DNA of 64,000 nucleotides from Lucifuga dentata (lineage: Eukaryota > Chordata > Actinopteri > Ophidiiformes > Bythitidae), in assembly GCA_014773175.1 (NCBI GenBank), contig VXCM01002780.1:62001-126000 (forward strand), read 5' to 3'. The position numbers and the translations under genes are program-made. The notes below the pieces were generated by a model. It saw nothing but the letters and a program-made list of their open reading frames with translations, ran no database searches and had not been told where the DNA came from. Each line of letters opens with the position of its first letter. The first letter of the stretch is position 1. This document shows positions 45,226 to 56,429 of this stretch, piece by piece.

Positions 45226-45950
45226 TATGTGTATATTATGAACAGAAACGTCAGCATCACCCAAGTCTCACACACATTCTAGTGACTCAAAACAAGCTGT
45301 TCCTCAGGTGTCAGATTTACAGGTCCTCCCTCCTGTGCCCTGGGGCTCCCGGTAGAGTCTGAAATGCCTTCTCCTTCACAAACGTTTTTTTTCCTTTCAT
45401 CTTTTCACTATTTTTGACACTATTACAGCATTCTTATTATATCACTTCTTTGTCACACCACAGTTTGTCTTGCTTTGTTATGGAGGAAGCAGTAATTTAG
45501 CTTTGGTCAGACCTGTAATCCATTTAATCTGGTACAACTAAATTTTTACAATGTTGCATTTACCACGAGGTTTGGGTTTTTTTTTCACAGGGAAAAAAAA
45601 AAAATCCGATGAAACCTAAATATGGCAGCAAGACTCATGTGAGAAGCTCTGTTAATTTGTCAGATATGTCTGGGGGTGAGAGAAAGAAAGTCAAAATGAG
45701 AACAAGAAAAACATGGAACAAAGACAGAATTGAGAAACGTTCCTTGTCATAGTCATGATTTGGCCACATACACTGAGAAAACTGTAGCAGCAAAAGCTGA
45801 ATTTGAATTAATGACATCAGTGGTGTAGTTTAGTTGTATCTGACAAGCATCTAATGTAAAACAAATGTTAACACAGTTGTAGTTAAGCATTGACCACACA
45901 TTACATCTTTGTATAAATCAATAGATTGCCTTGGAGATAGTTTGGGTTAT
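45226..45950. other. Unannotated DNA
   Basis: Nothing recognised. Confidence 0.5.
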
Positions 45951-45952
45951 GA

Positions 45953-46110
45953 TCACACCACAAATGCAAACCGTCTCATGTGATTGTTTTGGTCTGCACT
46001 CGATTGTGATTGCTGTTTTCAGACCTGCCCAAATTGTACCAAGTAGGGAAACAAAACCTAGTCAGATTGAACTGGACCAAAACACTTAAGTGTGAAAACC
46101 CTTAGATGTT
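45953..46110. mobile_element. Possible degenerate MITE
   Basis: The left edge GGGTTATGATCACACC and the right edge, on the other strand, GGGTTTTCACACTT are weakly similar. The interior CAAACCGT ... TTGGTCTGCACTCGAT ... GAACTGGACCAAAACAC recalls a common fish repeat with CGGACCAAA and GTGTGAAAACACCC phrases. Old and uncertain. Confidence 0.35.
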
Positions 46111-46471
46111 ATCTTCATTGCAGTGGCACATGTAATTATTTCAGGTGTGTAGCTAGCTGGACAATTTTTGGGTTTGAACCCTGGTTTTGATTTGTCACCA
46201 TTCATGTACTTCACTTGCCTCTGTTGTTTATCCACTCAGCATATTTGAGCAGATCAGACTTAGATTGAAATGAAACTGTTTACATGTTGAGCATCTATAA
46301 GTCTAAGAAGATGTCTGCTTGTTCAAGAGCAGAGGAGTCCACAGACAGTCTGCAAACTTGAGAGAGAACTGTGAAGAAGCAGAGATCTGAAGTTTCAAAT
46401 CATTCTGAGATAGGAAATACAAAATTAATGATTCATTGCAGTCTTTAGAATTTGTGCTGTACTCACTGCCT
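46111..46471. other. Unannotated DNA
   Basis: GGGTTTGAACCCTGG near 46170 resembles a polymerase III B box but no A box or SINE body is visible. Nothing else recognised. Confidence 0.45.
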
Positions 46472-46475
46472 TTAA

Positions 46476-47090
46476 AGGATCATACCAGCGATGGTGTGTG
46501 TTTGAGCCCAATATATACAATCCATATACATGTTATGTTACTGACAATCATTTCCACAAATATACTCCTTAGTGGTGCATTTTAGATTTTTTTGTTTTTC
46601 ATCTACCTTCCAGATTTCCATTGGTTTCAGTTCATCCAGTAGCTATTAAAATCAAATTGTAGAGACTTAAAACATGCTTGAGATACATAGTCACAGAGAA
46701 CGTCATGTGTCTCTTAGGTTTTTTTTTTTTTTTTTNTTTTTTTTTTTTTTTTTTTGTCAAAGTTACTTTATTTAACCGATGGAGCCACACAGAAGACAAT
46801 GTATGTCTCTGCCAGGAAATACAGCCCCAGGAGAAGACGGCTTTTACAGAGAAATTTAAAACAACCTTCACTTCTACAATTGTGCATAAGTGTTAGCAGG
46901 CGAAACACTGAATTTCAAGGTGGCTGTTATCATCTGAACATTTGATTTTAAAAGGTTAGGGGATTTGAAAAAAATAACAGGAAAACTAAAATATGGTCTA
47001 ATGTTTTGGAAATTGGTTTTCAGTAAGGTAACATATATGCAAATTGCATATATTGGGCTCAAACATGCATAATCGGCAGTATGGACAATC
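46476..47090. mobile_element. R1 MITE, copy 2, with poly-T insertion
   Basis: The left end TTAA-AGGATCATACCAGCGATGGT is well kept (TTAA at 46472-46475). The interior matches the reference copy in order (TCCATTGGTTTCAGTTCATC, AGGAGAAGACGGCTTTTACA, ACTAAAATATGGTCTAATGT, TTGGGCTCAAACATGCATAA). The right terminus has decayed (GGCAGTATGGACAATC). A poly-T run with N (46719-46755) interrupts it at a point where the other copies have none. Confidence 0.85.
46719..46755. repeat. Poly-T with single N
   Basis: T homopolymer either side of N at 46736, inside the R1 copy. Confidence 0.9.
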
Positions 47091-47756
47091 TACATTTTTT
47101 AAAAATGCAATTCTGCTACTTTTTTTTAGACATCTAATCTAATCTTTTTTCATGCAAGTGTTCAATTTGAATTTGTGAAATGGAAAGCTAACACTCTTTC
47201 TCCCTATCTCAGATTTGAAAAAAGGGACAAGTCCCTCACCTGTATAAAAACTGGATAAGTGATCCATAATAAGAACTGGTATTTGTTGTGATGGTTCATT
47301 TCCCTCCTCCACTTCTGCACATTTATTCTCATTACAGCCAAGCTGTTCTGCCGTCCCCTCAGTAATGATTTTCTGTGTCAGACTTTCTGAGAACTGCGTC
47401 CCCGTGATAAAACAGGGAGAGGAGCCAACATTCTTTACTGCCAGAGAGGCTGCAGATTTCTCACATGACACGTGCATGCAGGAACAAACATCTGTGCATA
47501 CTCCCCTGCGAACTAGCAAGCACTTGTTGACACAAATAAGCATAATCACCCAAGGACATGTCACGTTTTCTTTCATACCATCACACTGATAGCATGTTAT
47601 TGTGTAAAACATCACATAATGTCAAGGTGAGGAAGGTGTCTTGTGCATCCGCCGAAATGTTTATAAGATATTAGCCATCAAAACGCAGGACATGGAGGAT
47701 TAATTAAAACACTGGCTTTGAATAAAGCTTGTGTAAGTGCCTCTTAAATCCACCTA
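47091..47756. other. Unannotated DNA with a 158-codon open frame
   Basis: The minus-strand frame 47615-47139 is the longest in the window. Its start is cysteine-rich (CYQCDGMKENVTCP) but it has no signal peptide, no complete Ly6-type cysteine pattern and no recognised family. I treat it as chance. Confidence 0.45.
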
Positions 47757-48190
47757 TGTGGTGGATTATTTATCTTAAGTGTGTTTCAAGTTTATTTTTA
47801 CAGATTTATTGGAATGAACTTAAACCAATGGCAGTCTGGAGGGTAGGAGTAAAAGTTCTAAAATTTACCACTCCCGTAGTATTTTTAGGAAATGATTGTC
47901 AGTAATGTAACATGTATGGAAATTTTATGGATATATATATATGTATGTAATGTGTATCGAAGTTTACATTTATGTTAAGTTTATATATATGTGTAGCTAA
48001 CACTCTTTCATATACTCTTTCTATATATTATACATGTTACATTACTGACAGTCATTTCCTAAAAATACTACTGGAGCAGTAAATTTTAGAACTTTTACTC
48101 CTACCCTCTAGACTGCCATTGGTTTAAGTTCATTCCAATAAATCTGTAAAAATAAACTTGCAACACACTTAAGATAAATAATCCACCACA
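47757..48190. repeat. Large palindrome: two R1 half-copies head to head
   Basis: The arms 47757-47917 and 48030-48190 are each 161 bp and match as inverted complements at all but about seven positions, with a 112-bp AT-rich spacer. Each arm is the left part of R1 without its terminal 40 bp: GACTGCCATTGGTTTAAGTT and ATGTTACATTACTGACAGTC correspond to GACTACCATTGGTTTCAGTT and ATGTTGCATTACTGACAACC in the 43171 copy. The high arm identity compared with the older divergence from other R1 copies points to a later inversion-duplication or gene conversion between the arms. Confidence 0.9.
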
Positions 48191-48224
48191 GAGCACTATT
48201 TATAAAGATTAGGGTAATACTTAA

Positions 48225-48355
48225 CATGTTGATAAGGGCAAATATTGTCATGGAACCATGTTCCCTCCTTCATAAATGCCTGTTTCCTTGGTATCTTTTA
48301 GCATTTTCCTTTAAAGTGGTCACTGCAGTAATTCCTTAGTTACATGTCAGGGAAT
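48225..48355 (+). repeat. R4 repeat fragment
   Basis: GATAAGGGCAAATATTGTCA, ACCATGTTCCCTCCTTCATA and TGCCTGTTTCCTTGGTATCT match 62150-62215 (AAGGACAAATAG, CATTTTCCCTCATTCTGAAA, TGCCTGTTACTGGCATCTTT) and, inverted, 54890-54950. It begins 35 bp after the R1 palindrome. Confidence 0.6.
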
Positions 48356-48370
48356 TTGTTCCTAAAGCAC

Positions 48371-48403
<33 letters not shown>

Positions 48404-49849
48404 CAGTGTGGTCGTAAATTTCAGGGGTAAGAATCTGGTTGATTTTTAAACTATATTTGCCTCACATGGTTAATGAAAAATAAATTTGATATTTAAGCCC
48501 TAAAAATTACCTAAACTTTACTGGAACTGGCCACAGATTTTGAGGCCAGACAGACGCTCTAAAATTCACTCACTAAGTCCAGTCAATCAGCATGTTCATT
48601 TTCTGAGTTCTGGACCAATTTAAAAAAAAAAAAAAAAAAAANAAAAAAAAAAAAAAAAAAAAGGTATTTTGTACATCTGGACCAAACAGACGGTGTACTG
48701 AGACCCCAAGAGAAGATTTAAAAGTAGAGAATTGCGCTGATGGTTCTACAGTTTAATTGCCCAGATGTCTAAGGTTTGGGTGTGTTGAATTGTCATCTTT
48801 TATCATTGTTTTATAGTGATCCCAACGATTATTATGTGCAAACTGTTTTTTATGAGATATTCTTCTAGGAAATAAAATAAACTGAGTGAAATAGGCAAAC
48901 CAAACATTAGAAGTAGTAAGTGTAGTTCAGTGAAAATACACGATACAAGTGTCCCTCTGAATGGTGATCGGGTCATTGAATGTAAAAAAAAAAAAAGTGT
49001 TCTCTTCTGGCAAGTTTTTAGTTTTATTTTACTTTGTGGTGACAGAATCAAAGGGGGGCAAAAAAACAACAACTATGTAGCACATTTTTACTCTCTGCAG
49101 CATTTGGGCCACAAGTAAATACTGCTTCCTCAGGACCTTGCACAACACAATAGCATTTGAGGTACAGATGAGTTAAAAACTTAAAGTGTTTATTCTATGC
49201 AGTGTTGGCTAATTAAATTGAGTTTTTCCGACAGCGCTGCTTGTTTTCCACCCTTCACAGCAGGGACCAGGTTGAACTTTGACCCTTACCCCTCAGTAGG
49301 TAAAACTGAATTGTTACTCTTCCTGAATGTCAGTCAGTGGAATAATGTCACTGTGGGGAATACACAAAATGGGTTTGCACCTAAGGTTTACTTTGATGGT
49401 AGTAACACACAAGAAAATTGAACATGCATCAACCAGCTTCATGCCTCCATGTTTTAATTTAACAGGAGCTCTCTGCTTTGAGAGGCCAGAAAGTCATTTT
49501 CTTTTATGAGGAATCTTCCCACTGGCTTCCACAAAACAATCACCATACTACCACTGCTTAATGTACAAATTCTCCTTCACCATCATACTTTTTTCACATT
49601 AATATTTCCTTCACCATTCTGATTTCTCTTGTAAATCATGTCTATTAATATCTTAAATCATTTAAGAACTGCACACCAGCAGTGATACTACATGAATATC
49701 ATTTCACCAATGCATTTCACCAATACAAAGTAAAACTTTCAGGGCAAAAAAAAAAAAAAAAAAAAAAGACATCTTGCAAGGCCCCAGACTTGGTGATTCA
49801 GGCTGTTTTGTGTTCTTGTGCAGGGCTGCAGGGCAAATATTTTTCCTTT
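48356..49849. other. Unannotated DNA with poly-A tracts
   Basis: No gene seen. Poly-A at 48372-48401, 48621-48662 (N at 48642) and 49745-49767. Confidence 0.5.
48621..48662. repeat. Poly-A with single N
   Basis: A homopolymer either side of N at 48642. Confidence 0.9.
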
Positions 49850-49980
49850 TTGACTTGCGGTGCCTCCCACTGGCCATTATTGTGCTGCATATCACAGAGC
49901 CGGCTGTGTGAGGGGTGAGAGGCTGCAGCAGAAAGAGCTCAACTTTTGTTCTGGATCATTCACTGCTTCCTCTGTTGTTG
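49850..49980 (+). repeat. R6 repeat, copy 2
   Basis: It pairs with 42140-42257. The following ATTCTGTGTCCTCTACTGGC (50044-50063), just before an R1 copy, also resembles ATTCTGCTCCCCCTGCTGGC (43124-43143), just before the reference R1 copy. Confidence 0.5.
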
Positions 49981-50085
49981 GTGAAATATGTCTAAACTCC
50001 ACGTTTGTGAAATAAACTAAAAATTCTATGCATAATTCTACCATTCTGTGTCCTCTACTGGCATAAAAATAAGGACAATTCGTAG

Positions 50086-50615
50086 AGGACCATACCTGTG
50101 CTTTTGCATGTTTGAGCTCAAAAAATACTACCTGCTTACATGTTACATTACTGTCAACCATTTTTCAAAACATAAATCTGTATTTTAGTTTTCATATTAT
50201 TTTGTCAAATCCATTAATCTTTCAAAATGAAATGTTCAACTGCTTGAGATAGGTAATCCATTACAGCAAACCATGTTATTATTATTATTTTTGTCAGAGT
50301 TACTTAATTTTAGCATTTTAATGCAGTTCAAAACATGGAATTATCTGAGAATTCTCCAGGGAATAGTCCCAAGCATTTACCTAAGAAATTAAAATGATCA
50401 TGCCTTCTGCATTCGAACATGCATGTTAACAAGCTTAAAACTTTTCATTTTAAGTATCACCTGAACATTTCATTTCAAAAGATTATGGGATTTGGCAAAA
50501 TAACATGAAAATTAAAATATGGTTTTATGTTTTGGAAAATGGTTTGTAGCAACATAATGTGTATGTGGGTAGTATTTATTGGATTTTTAGCATGCAAAAT
50601 CACCAGTATGGTCCT
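50086..50615. mobile_element. R1 MITE, copy 3
   Basis: The left end AGGACCATACC and right end AGTATGGTCCT-TTAA (TTAA at 50616-50619) form the terminal inverted repeat. The interior carries GAAATTAAAATGATCATGCC, AGTATCACCTGAACATTTCA and ATTAAAATATGGTTTTATGT. The left TTAA is mutated (CGTAG). No coding capacity. Confidence 0.85.
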
Positions 50616-51339
50616 TTAAGGACTACAATGCATGCAGTTTTCAAGGACATATTCATCCCTCATCTGATATCTTTTGAAGTAAACTGAGGCTGTAAAAGTA
50701 GGGTACTGTCAGTGTCTTGAAGATTTTTTAAGACATGGAAATCATTCTACAAAATGAAAAATTGAAAACTAAAGCCATCTCCTGATCAATGTCCTACTTT
50801 ATACACTCCACACTTACACACTGCAAAGCAGCTAATGATTCAATTGTGTTTAAACTACTTCCAGCTGTCATTTTTAAGACTATACATATATATTGTATTT
50901 TCTCACAGCAGACACTTAACTTGTTAAACACAGATGCAACTAACAACATTAATAATGAACTACAATCCATTAGATAGATCCTTTCGATGTTCATGTTCTC
51001 TGCACACGCAAATGGGAAGGAACCATCATTAATATGAGTTACATGTTTGCTTTTCCTCTCATAGCTGGTCAATGGACCTTGTAGATTTGTCTCAATCTAG
51101 CAAATTCTAATATTTGTTTTTGTTATAATATTTAATTTAAAGTCACATTGGCTTTTCAGCACGATATAGACTTTGAGATCATGATAAACAAGCTGTTTAA
51201 AATAAAGGTCTACACTAGTCTTTTTCATGATAACTCATAGTTTGCATTCACCTCTGGAAATGGTGATTTATCTTTTTAATGTACAGTATAATTAATGCTG
51301 ATGTGATCAACCATTTAAAAAGTGATGATATGCCACCGT

Positions 51340-51710
51340 CATCATAATTACCTAACAATTCCGCAGGGAAGTGAGGCTGGAGGAAAACAAAAGAGCACTC
51401 ACTTTTAATACGGTGTCCAATTACTTTTGAAAATTATTTTCATTCTTTTACTCACCAACAATACGGTGGGAAAATAAATAGTTTTTTCTCTTAATATGTT
51501 CGATAAACACTGTTTAAAGGAAGCGAGCGGGAGACCCCTGGGATGCTGCATTCTCCGCTTTCATAAAGCCCGCAGATTAATTCAAGTCATGTTTCACCAG
51601 TGCACTAAAGCAGAACACTTGAAAACAACTCGTAGAATAATCACCTCATTTAATGCAAGGCGTTGTTTATCATCCGTGTTGTTTATGTATCCAGAAATGG
51701 ATTAAAATGG
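51340..51710. promoter_or_regulatory. Candidate conserved non-coding block
   Basis: This is non-repetitive sequence of balanced composition between AT-rich flanks. It holds GTCCAATTACTTTTG, GCTTTCATAAAGCCCGCAGA, TTAATTCAAGTCATGTTTCA and ATGGATTAAAATGG, that is, TAAT-type sites and a CDX-like TTTCATAAAG. The interpretation rests only on composition and motifs. Confidence 0.22.
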
Positions 51711-52050
51711 TAAAACTGGTAAATATTCAAGATCCCAGTAAGCTTTCATTTTTGATAGAACATTGATAACTCATCCTTTCATCTTTGTTGTAGATTCCAT
51801 TTGACCTTTTTGTTATTTTTATACAAATATGTATTTTTGTCATTTTTTTTTCTAGCCTTTTTTTTTTAAGTTTCATAACACAACATTGTCTCTTGACTTG
51901 CTGACATGGCTGTGCCCACTTTCTGGAAGAATGTTTGTTTGAGTAACTTTACTGTAACATTTAGAGAGAAATCCATTTTCAGCTGAGATGGCTCGTCATT
52001 GCAGTTCACAAAATGAATCCATACACCATCTGTCTCTCAGCCTATGAATT

Positions 52051-52079
52051 AAAAAAAAAAAAANAAAAAAAAAAAAAAA
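52051..52079. repeat. Poly-A with single N
   Basis: A homopolymer either side of N at 52064. Confidence 0.9.
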
Positions 52080-52404
52080 GCATATTAAGAAAAAAAATGC
52101 CATGTTATAAGTGATAAAATTCCTTGGGGTACTCACTGGTTGGGACATACTTAGTTGTTTGCTTTTCATCCACTCCTGCCTCTCCTCATGAACATGTTTC
52201 CTGCAGGTAATAAATGATAAACCAGCTAAAGTAATCCACCCTTAGCTTTGGATTTAGGTTGCATCAAATTTATACATTTACAACACTGACTTCACACCAG
52301 TTTACAAGCCCAGGTAGCCCTATCTGACTCCCATAATTTTACTAAGCAATTGACGTAGATCATGGTGTGATTTTAGAATCATACAGTTTGAGGAACTACT
52401 GTAC

Positions 52405-52500
52405 ACTTATGAGCTTCTCCTGTGATGTTTTCTCCCTTTCACAACACATTCAGCTATTCTCTCATTGGTTGTGCATTTGAAAGGTCACAAGAAGATGGGT
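52405..52500 (+). repeat. R7 repeat, copy 2
   Basis: It pairs with 21286-21390 through CAGCTATTCTCTCATTGGTT and GCATTTGAAAGGTCA. Class unknown. Confidence 0.45.
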
Positions 52501-54054
52501 CGAATTCAAATTTGGTTGAACTTTGAGGGTAGAATTTGGGTACTGCAACAGACCGGTCAGTGTAGCACAGTTTCATTACATCATGTGTAAGCAGCCAAAG
52601 AACATTTGAGTATTTGAGTCTTATTCACATGAGATTAGTATTATCTAGGAGCTAATGATTTAGGATTACCTCCACCATCTATGTTTCATTCTTACTTACA
52701 TTTCAAATCCCAGGGATCATCACAGGACATGGCTGAAACATCACATATTACACACATCACACGTACCCACCCTTTTGAAAGTTTACCAAGAGCGACAATG
52801 TGTGTCATCCATTTCTTGAGCTTTTTTTTTTTTTTTTTTTTTTTTTTTGAGATTTTGTTCTGCATTTCAGTTTTCAGATTCTCAAAACGGGTTTTCGTGC
52901 TGCTGAGGAGTGTTCTGAGGTTGATAGCAATCAGCAGCATGTAAATGTGTATATAGGTCAGAGCTGAATTAATTATTTGATGAGAGGATTTGCATCAAAA
53001 AAAGTGAATCTTCCAAACGAGTCCTTGTGTGCATTTGTGAATAGCTCAACTGCTTTTCAAGTATTTTATCTGTGAATTATGTTGCTACATTCTAAACTGC
53101 AGGACTGTATTTCCAATTTGCCCGAGAGCCTATTAGCACTCAGTTTCAATTACTGCTGCTGTAATGGATGTTGACACTGAATCTGCTCCTCTTGGAAATC
53201 CAGGAAGCTCACTTGTTCGGATGAGCAGGGATGTACAGCAGCAGCCACAGCAGATGCTTCTGAGGCTTGGTGTGACAGTACGCAGGCAGACACCCTGTCG
53301 AGACTGACCCACATCTCTGGAATTTAGAGAGGGTGGTTAGAGGCTAGAAGTCGTGATGGAACTTTCAAAGAGCATTTCACATTCACAGAAAGAGGCACAC
53401 CAGGCTCACCCACCAGGCCGACTTTGTGTTTCCAATTACTTGGCTGCTACTGGAAGTGCAATTGGCCATTTAGTCATTGATTGAGTGAGAGTATTGTTGA
53501 ACTTATCCTATCTAGTCCAAAAAGTTTTTTTCTTTAATGTATTGGCAGCTTAGCATACTGAGTACTTTGTATTAGAAAATAATGTGGAGAAGATGAAATT
53601 AAACTGTATTAAAAAGGGAATAACCGTCACTGAGTTCTGAATTATGGCCTGTTTACTTTGTCTATATTATTTTCTCACCAAATAATACTCACTTGATGTT
53701 AAGTGCTTGTTCCAAAGAATCCAAACAGGAATTGCCTCCTCTTGAATGCTCCAACATCTATAAAACATGAAACAAAGCATTTCAGAGTAGTGAATTAAAA
53801 GGTTAATCAAATCATTTTGAAATTTTTTTTTATACCTTTAATATGACCTTTACACCTGCAACATTTAAGTTAAAAAACACAGAATGTTTCAGGAAAAAAA
53901 ATAGGAAAATAAAAAAAACATTAAAAGAAAAAAAAAAAAACCCTAAAGAAACCTGGTTGCATATAACCCTGCAACCAACCTTGTTGTCTTGTAGATCTTA
54001 TGGAAACACCTTTTGCTTTTATTATGCATCAAGCAGGTTAAAACACAGATTTAA
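52501..54054. other. Unannotated DNA with a candidate regulatory block
   Basis: No gene seen. A poly-T lies at 52823-52848. The block 53000-53480 is listed separately. Confidence 0.5.
53000..53480. promoter_or_regulatory. Candidate conserved non-coding block
   Basis: This is complex, comparatively GC-balanced sequence with GTTTCAATTACTGCTGCTGT, TTTCCAATTACTTGGCTGCT and GTGCAATTGGCCATTTAGTC. Two CAATTAC-containing phrases followed by GCTGCT occur about 280 bp apart. No coding frame or repeat recognised. Motif-based guess. Confidence 0.22.
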
Positions 54055-54400
54055 TGCACAGTAAGGGCAAATAGCCCTGTTCCTGAATTCATTAAAGCTT
54101 GTTATCAGGCCCTTTTTACCATTATATTGTGCACTGAAAGCAAATGGTATTTCCTCATTTGCATGTCGGGTAAGCAATTCATTAACCAACTTGGTATAAC
54201 TCATGAAAAACCCAACGTATATACACAGCATCAAGCTAAATAAGTGCCTTCATAACTAATCCTCATTCATAAAACTTCCCTTATGTTAGTGAATTGTTGT
54301 CTCATTACCAACACATTGTTGTTAGGGGTATCACAGGTAAAAACCAATGCAGATCAACATGCTAATGCTACATATTTGAAAGAAATGTTTTATACTGCTT
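54055..54400 (+). repeat. R4 repeat, copy
   Basis: GTAAGGGCAAATAGCCCTGT, ATGGTATTTCCTCATTTGCA, TGTCGGGTAAGCAATTCATT and ACACATTGTTGTTAGGGGTA align in order with parts of 62140-62290 and with 21045-21190, combining both halves of the family. Confidence 0.55.
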
Positions 54401-54654
54401 CTTCTGGTGCCAAAGCAAAATTGATGTTAAGTTGGCAAAGGAAACCTAAATTGCCTGCTTAAGAGCTATGTATTTTAGGAGACTGACACTAAGATAAGAG
54501 AGATGAGAAATCCAGACACTACTGGGAGTCCCTTTGGGTGGTGGAGGGTGGTGTGATGTGTGTGAGAGACAATGCAGAGCACAGCAGTCGATGCTTGAGA
54601 AAGAGGAGCAGTGCCATTAGAATGTGTGCAAGATGTGATAAAAACTTGCCATTT
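54401..54654. other. Unannotated DNA
   Basis: Nothing recognised. Confidence 0.5.
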
Positions 54655-54659
54655 AAATA

Positions 54660-55130
54660 CACTGACTGATCAACTGATCAGCTTTATTGATCATTAACAC
54701 ATATGAGACAAGTACAGTTTAAAACATCACCCAGGTTTCGTATCGCAGAAATTTACCTGAAACAGGTCTTAATTTCTGCATGATGGTTTGGTTTATGAAT
54801 AGCTTCCTTGATATGTAAATAATCAAATAACATAATGTGTTAAGTACATAATGTGTCTTTCAAGGTGAATGCTATAAGTGCCCGGTAACAGATAGTTATG
54901 AAAGAGGGAACATGGTTGTGCGACTGTATTTGCCCTTATCGACACCTTAAATCTGGTGCTGTGTCATATGAATTCCTCCCATTGGCACATAAAAATTAAG
55001 ACCGGTTTCAGTTCAGCTAAATTTCATCAATTTGAAATGTGGGTGATGTTTCAAACTATTTGCCTCGTATGTGTTAGTTGTCAATACGCATCAATCTCTC
55101 AATCGGCTTTAGAGTATTTCTGACTCACTC
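54660..55130. mobile_element. R4 element with long inverted arms
   Basis: The arms at about 54681-54783 and 54990-55095 are inverted complements with roughly three quarters identity. The right arm reads AAATTAAGACCGGTTTCAGT, GTGGGTGATGTTTCAAACTA and CGTATGTGTTAGTTGTCAAT; the left arm, on the other strand, reads AAATTAAGACCTGTTTCAGG, CTGGGTGATGTTTTAAACTG and CATATGTGTTAATGATCAAT. The centre holds the R4 core in minus orientation (ACTGTATTTGCCCTTATCGA). This layout suggests a non-autonomous DNA element. The target duplication is not visible. Confidence 0.65.
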
Positions 55131-55640
55131 TCTGCGCTCTCTTGTGTTAAAATGCTGTGTTTGTGTATGTTTTGTTGTTGTTGTTGTTTAACACACCAAC
55201 ACTCATTTAGAGCCATAAATGCTTGAAAATGTGCATGAAGGAAAATAAATGTTTCTTTGTTATGGTGTCAAGTATCCAGAGAAAACAGTCACAGCATGGG
55301 GGAGCAGGAGATGCTGTCTGAAAGTTCTTGTAGGCATGATATTTATTCATAGAGAGTCTTGGCTCGTATAAAATTTGCATTTAGATCCCTGCCGTTTTCA
55401 AACATTTATCACTCTGTATGAGCGGCCAGTACAAACCCGATCAAGTGTGTCCATGGTGGATGATGATGAGTGAAAACAATATTTGACCTGAAATACGATA
55501 ATGCTGGATTATTTTGGTTTTCTGTACCTGACAGCACTGCTGTAAATTTAGATCATGGAGATGACAACCTCGCTGTGGCTCAAACACTGTGAGACTCTTC
55601 GTCATCACTTCATGAGTCCAAATTTACACCTCTGTCTCTC

Positions 55641-55700
<60 letters not shown>

Positions 55701-56429
55701 TTGTTTATCCCACACTTCTTCAAATCTTTCGGAATTTCCTTTTACATGAAGCTCAACCTGTCATGCTTAGTGGCAGTGTAACATTTTTGATGTGGATGTG
55801 AAGCAACCATATGTTTTTAACATACAGTGAGAATATATAACAGGTGCATGTAGTTTCAGTGTTATACTGAAAGAATATGTTAGCCCTGGTGAATAGCTAA
55901 CATAATAAGAAGAATAATAAAATAGAAATATACTAATCTATAAAATGTTAATAAAATGACGACCAATGAGTCCATTATAAAAATTTACTGTGTGTGTCAG
56001 CCTTACTGAAGGAAATCTAAAAATACTGAAAAATATGACTAATTTGGTCCATACTGAGAACAGGAGTTGCTTTTTAAATATTCCTTTACATATCACATTG
56101 GTGTTCTTCACCACTGTGTAACACACACCCTCCCTATAAATGAATTTACTGTACAGAACTGACTGGTGGAAGAAGTTCTCAGGTCCAGCTGATTCTAATA
56201 AACGCTACAACAAACAAACAGTTTTCAGTTAACCAAAGACAGCCTGCAACAAAATTCTGACAATGTCAGAAATTTTAGGTCAACATCTTGACTTCTGCTA
56301 TGGCTTGCTTGTCCTATCGTCATGATTCATGATTCACAGGGCATTCATCGTAAATCTGACGTGTATTAAACCTGATATCATGCAGTCTGACATGGATTAT
56401 GATCCTGCAGTGTGACAGGCAAAGAGCTT
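55131..56429. other. Unannotated DNA with a CA tract
   Basis: No gene seen. GACTGGTGGAAGAAGTTCTC near 56161-56180 is the start phrase of the R3 family, but the rest of that copy is not recognisable. Confidence 0.45.
55642..55697. repeat. (AC)n microsatellite
   Basis: Pure AC tract of about 55 bp. Confidence 0.97.

Larger units (their letters stand above)
50620..52404. other. Unannotated DNA with a candidate regulatory block
   Basis: No gene seen. 51340-51710 is listed separately. A poly-A with N lies at 52051-52079. Confidence 0.5.

Noticed and set aside
46165..46185. Possible tRNA or SINE B box (GGGTTTGAACCCTGG)
   Set aside because: No A box at the right distance, no acceptor-stem complement and no SINE body.
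47139..47615. 158-codon minus-strand frame, cysteine-rich at its start (CYQCDGMKENVTCP)
   Set aside because: Resembles the first cysteines of a Ly6-type domain, but there is no signal peptide, the later cysteines do not fit, and no splice context or family match is visible. Treated as chance.
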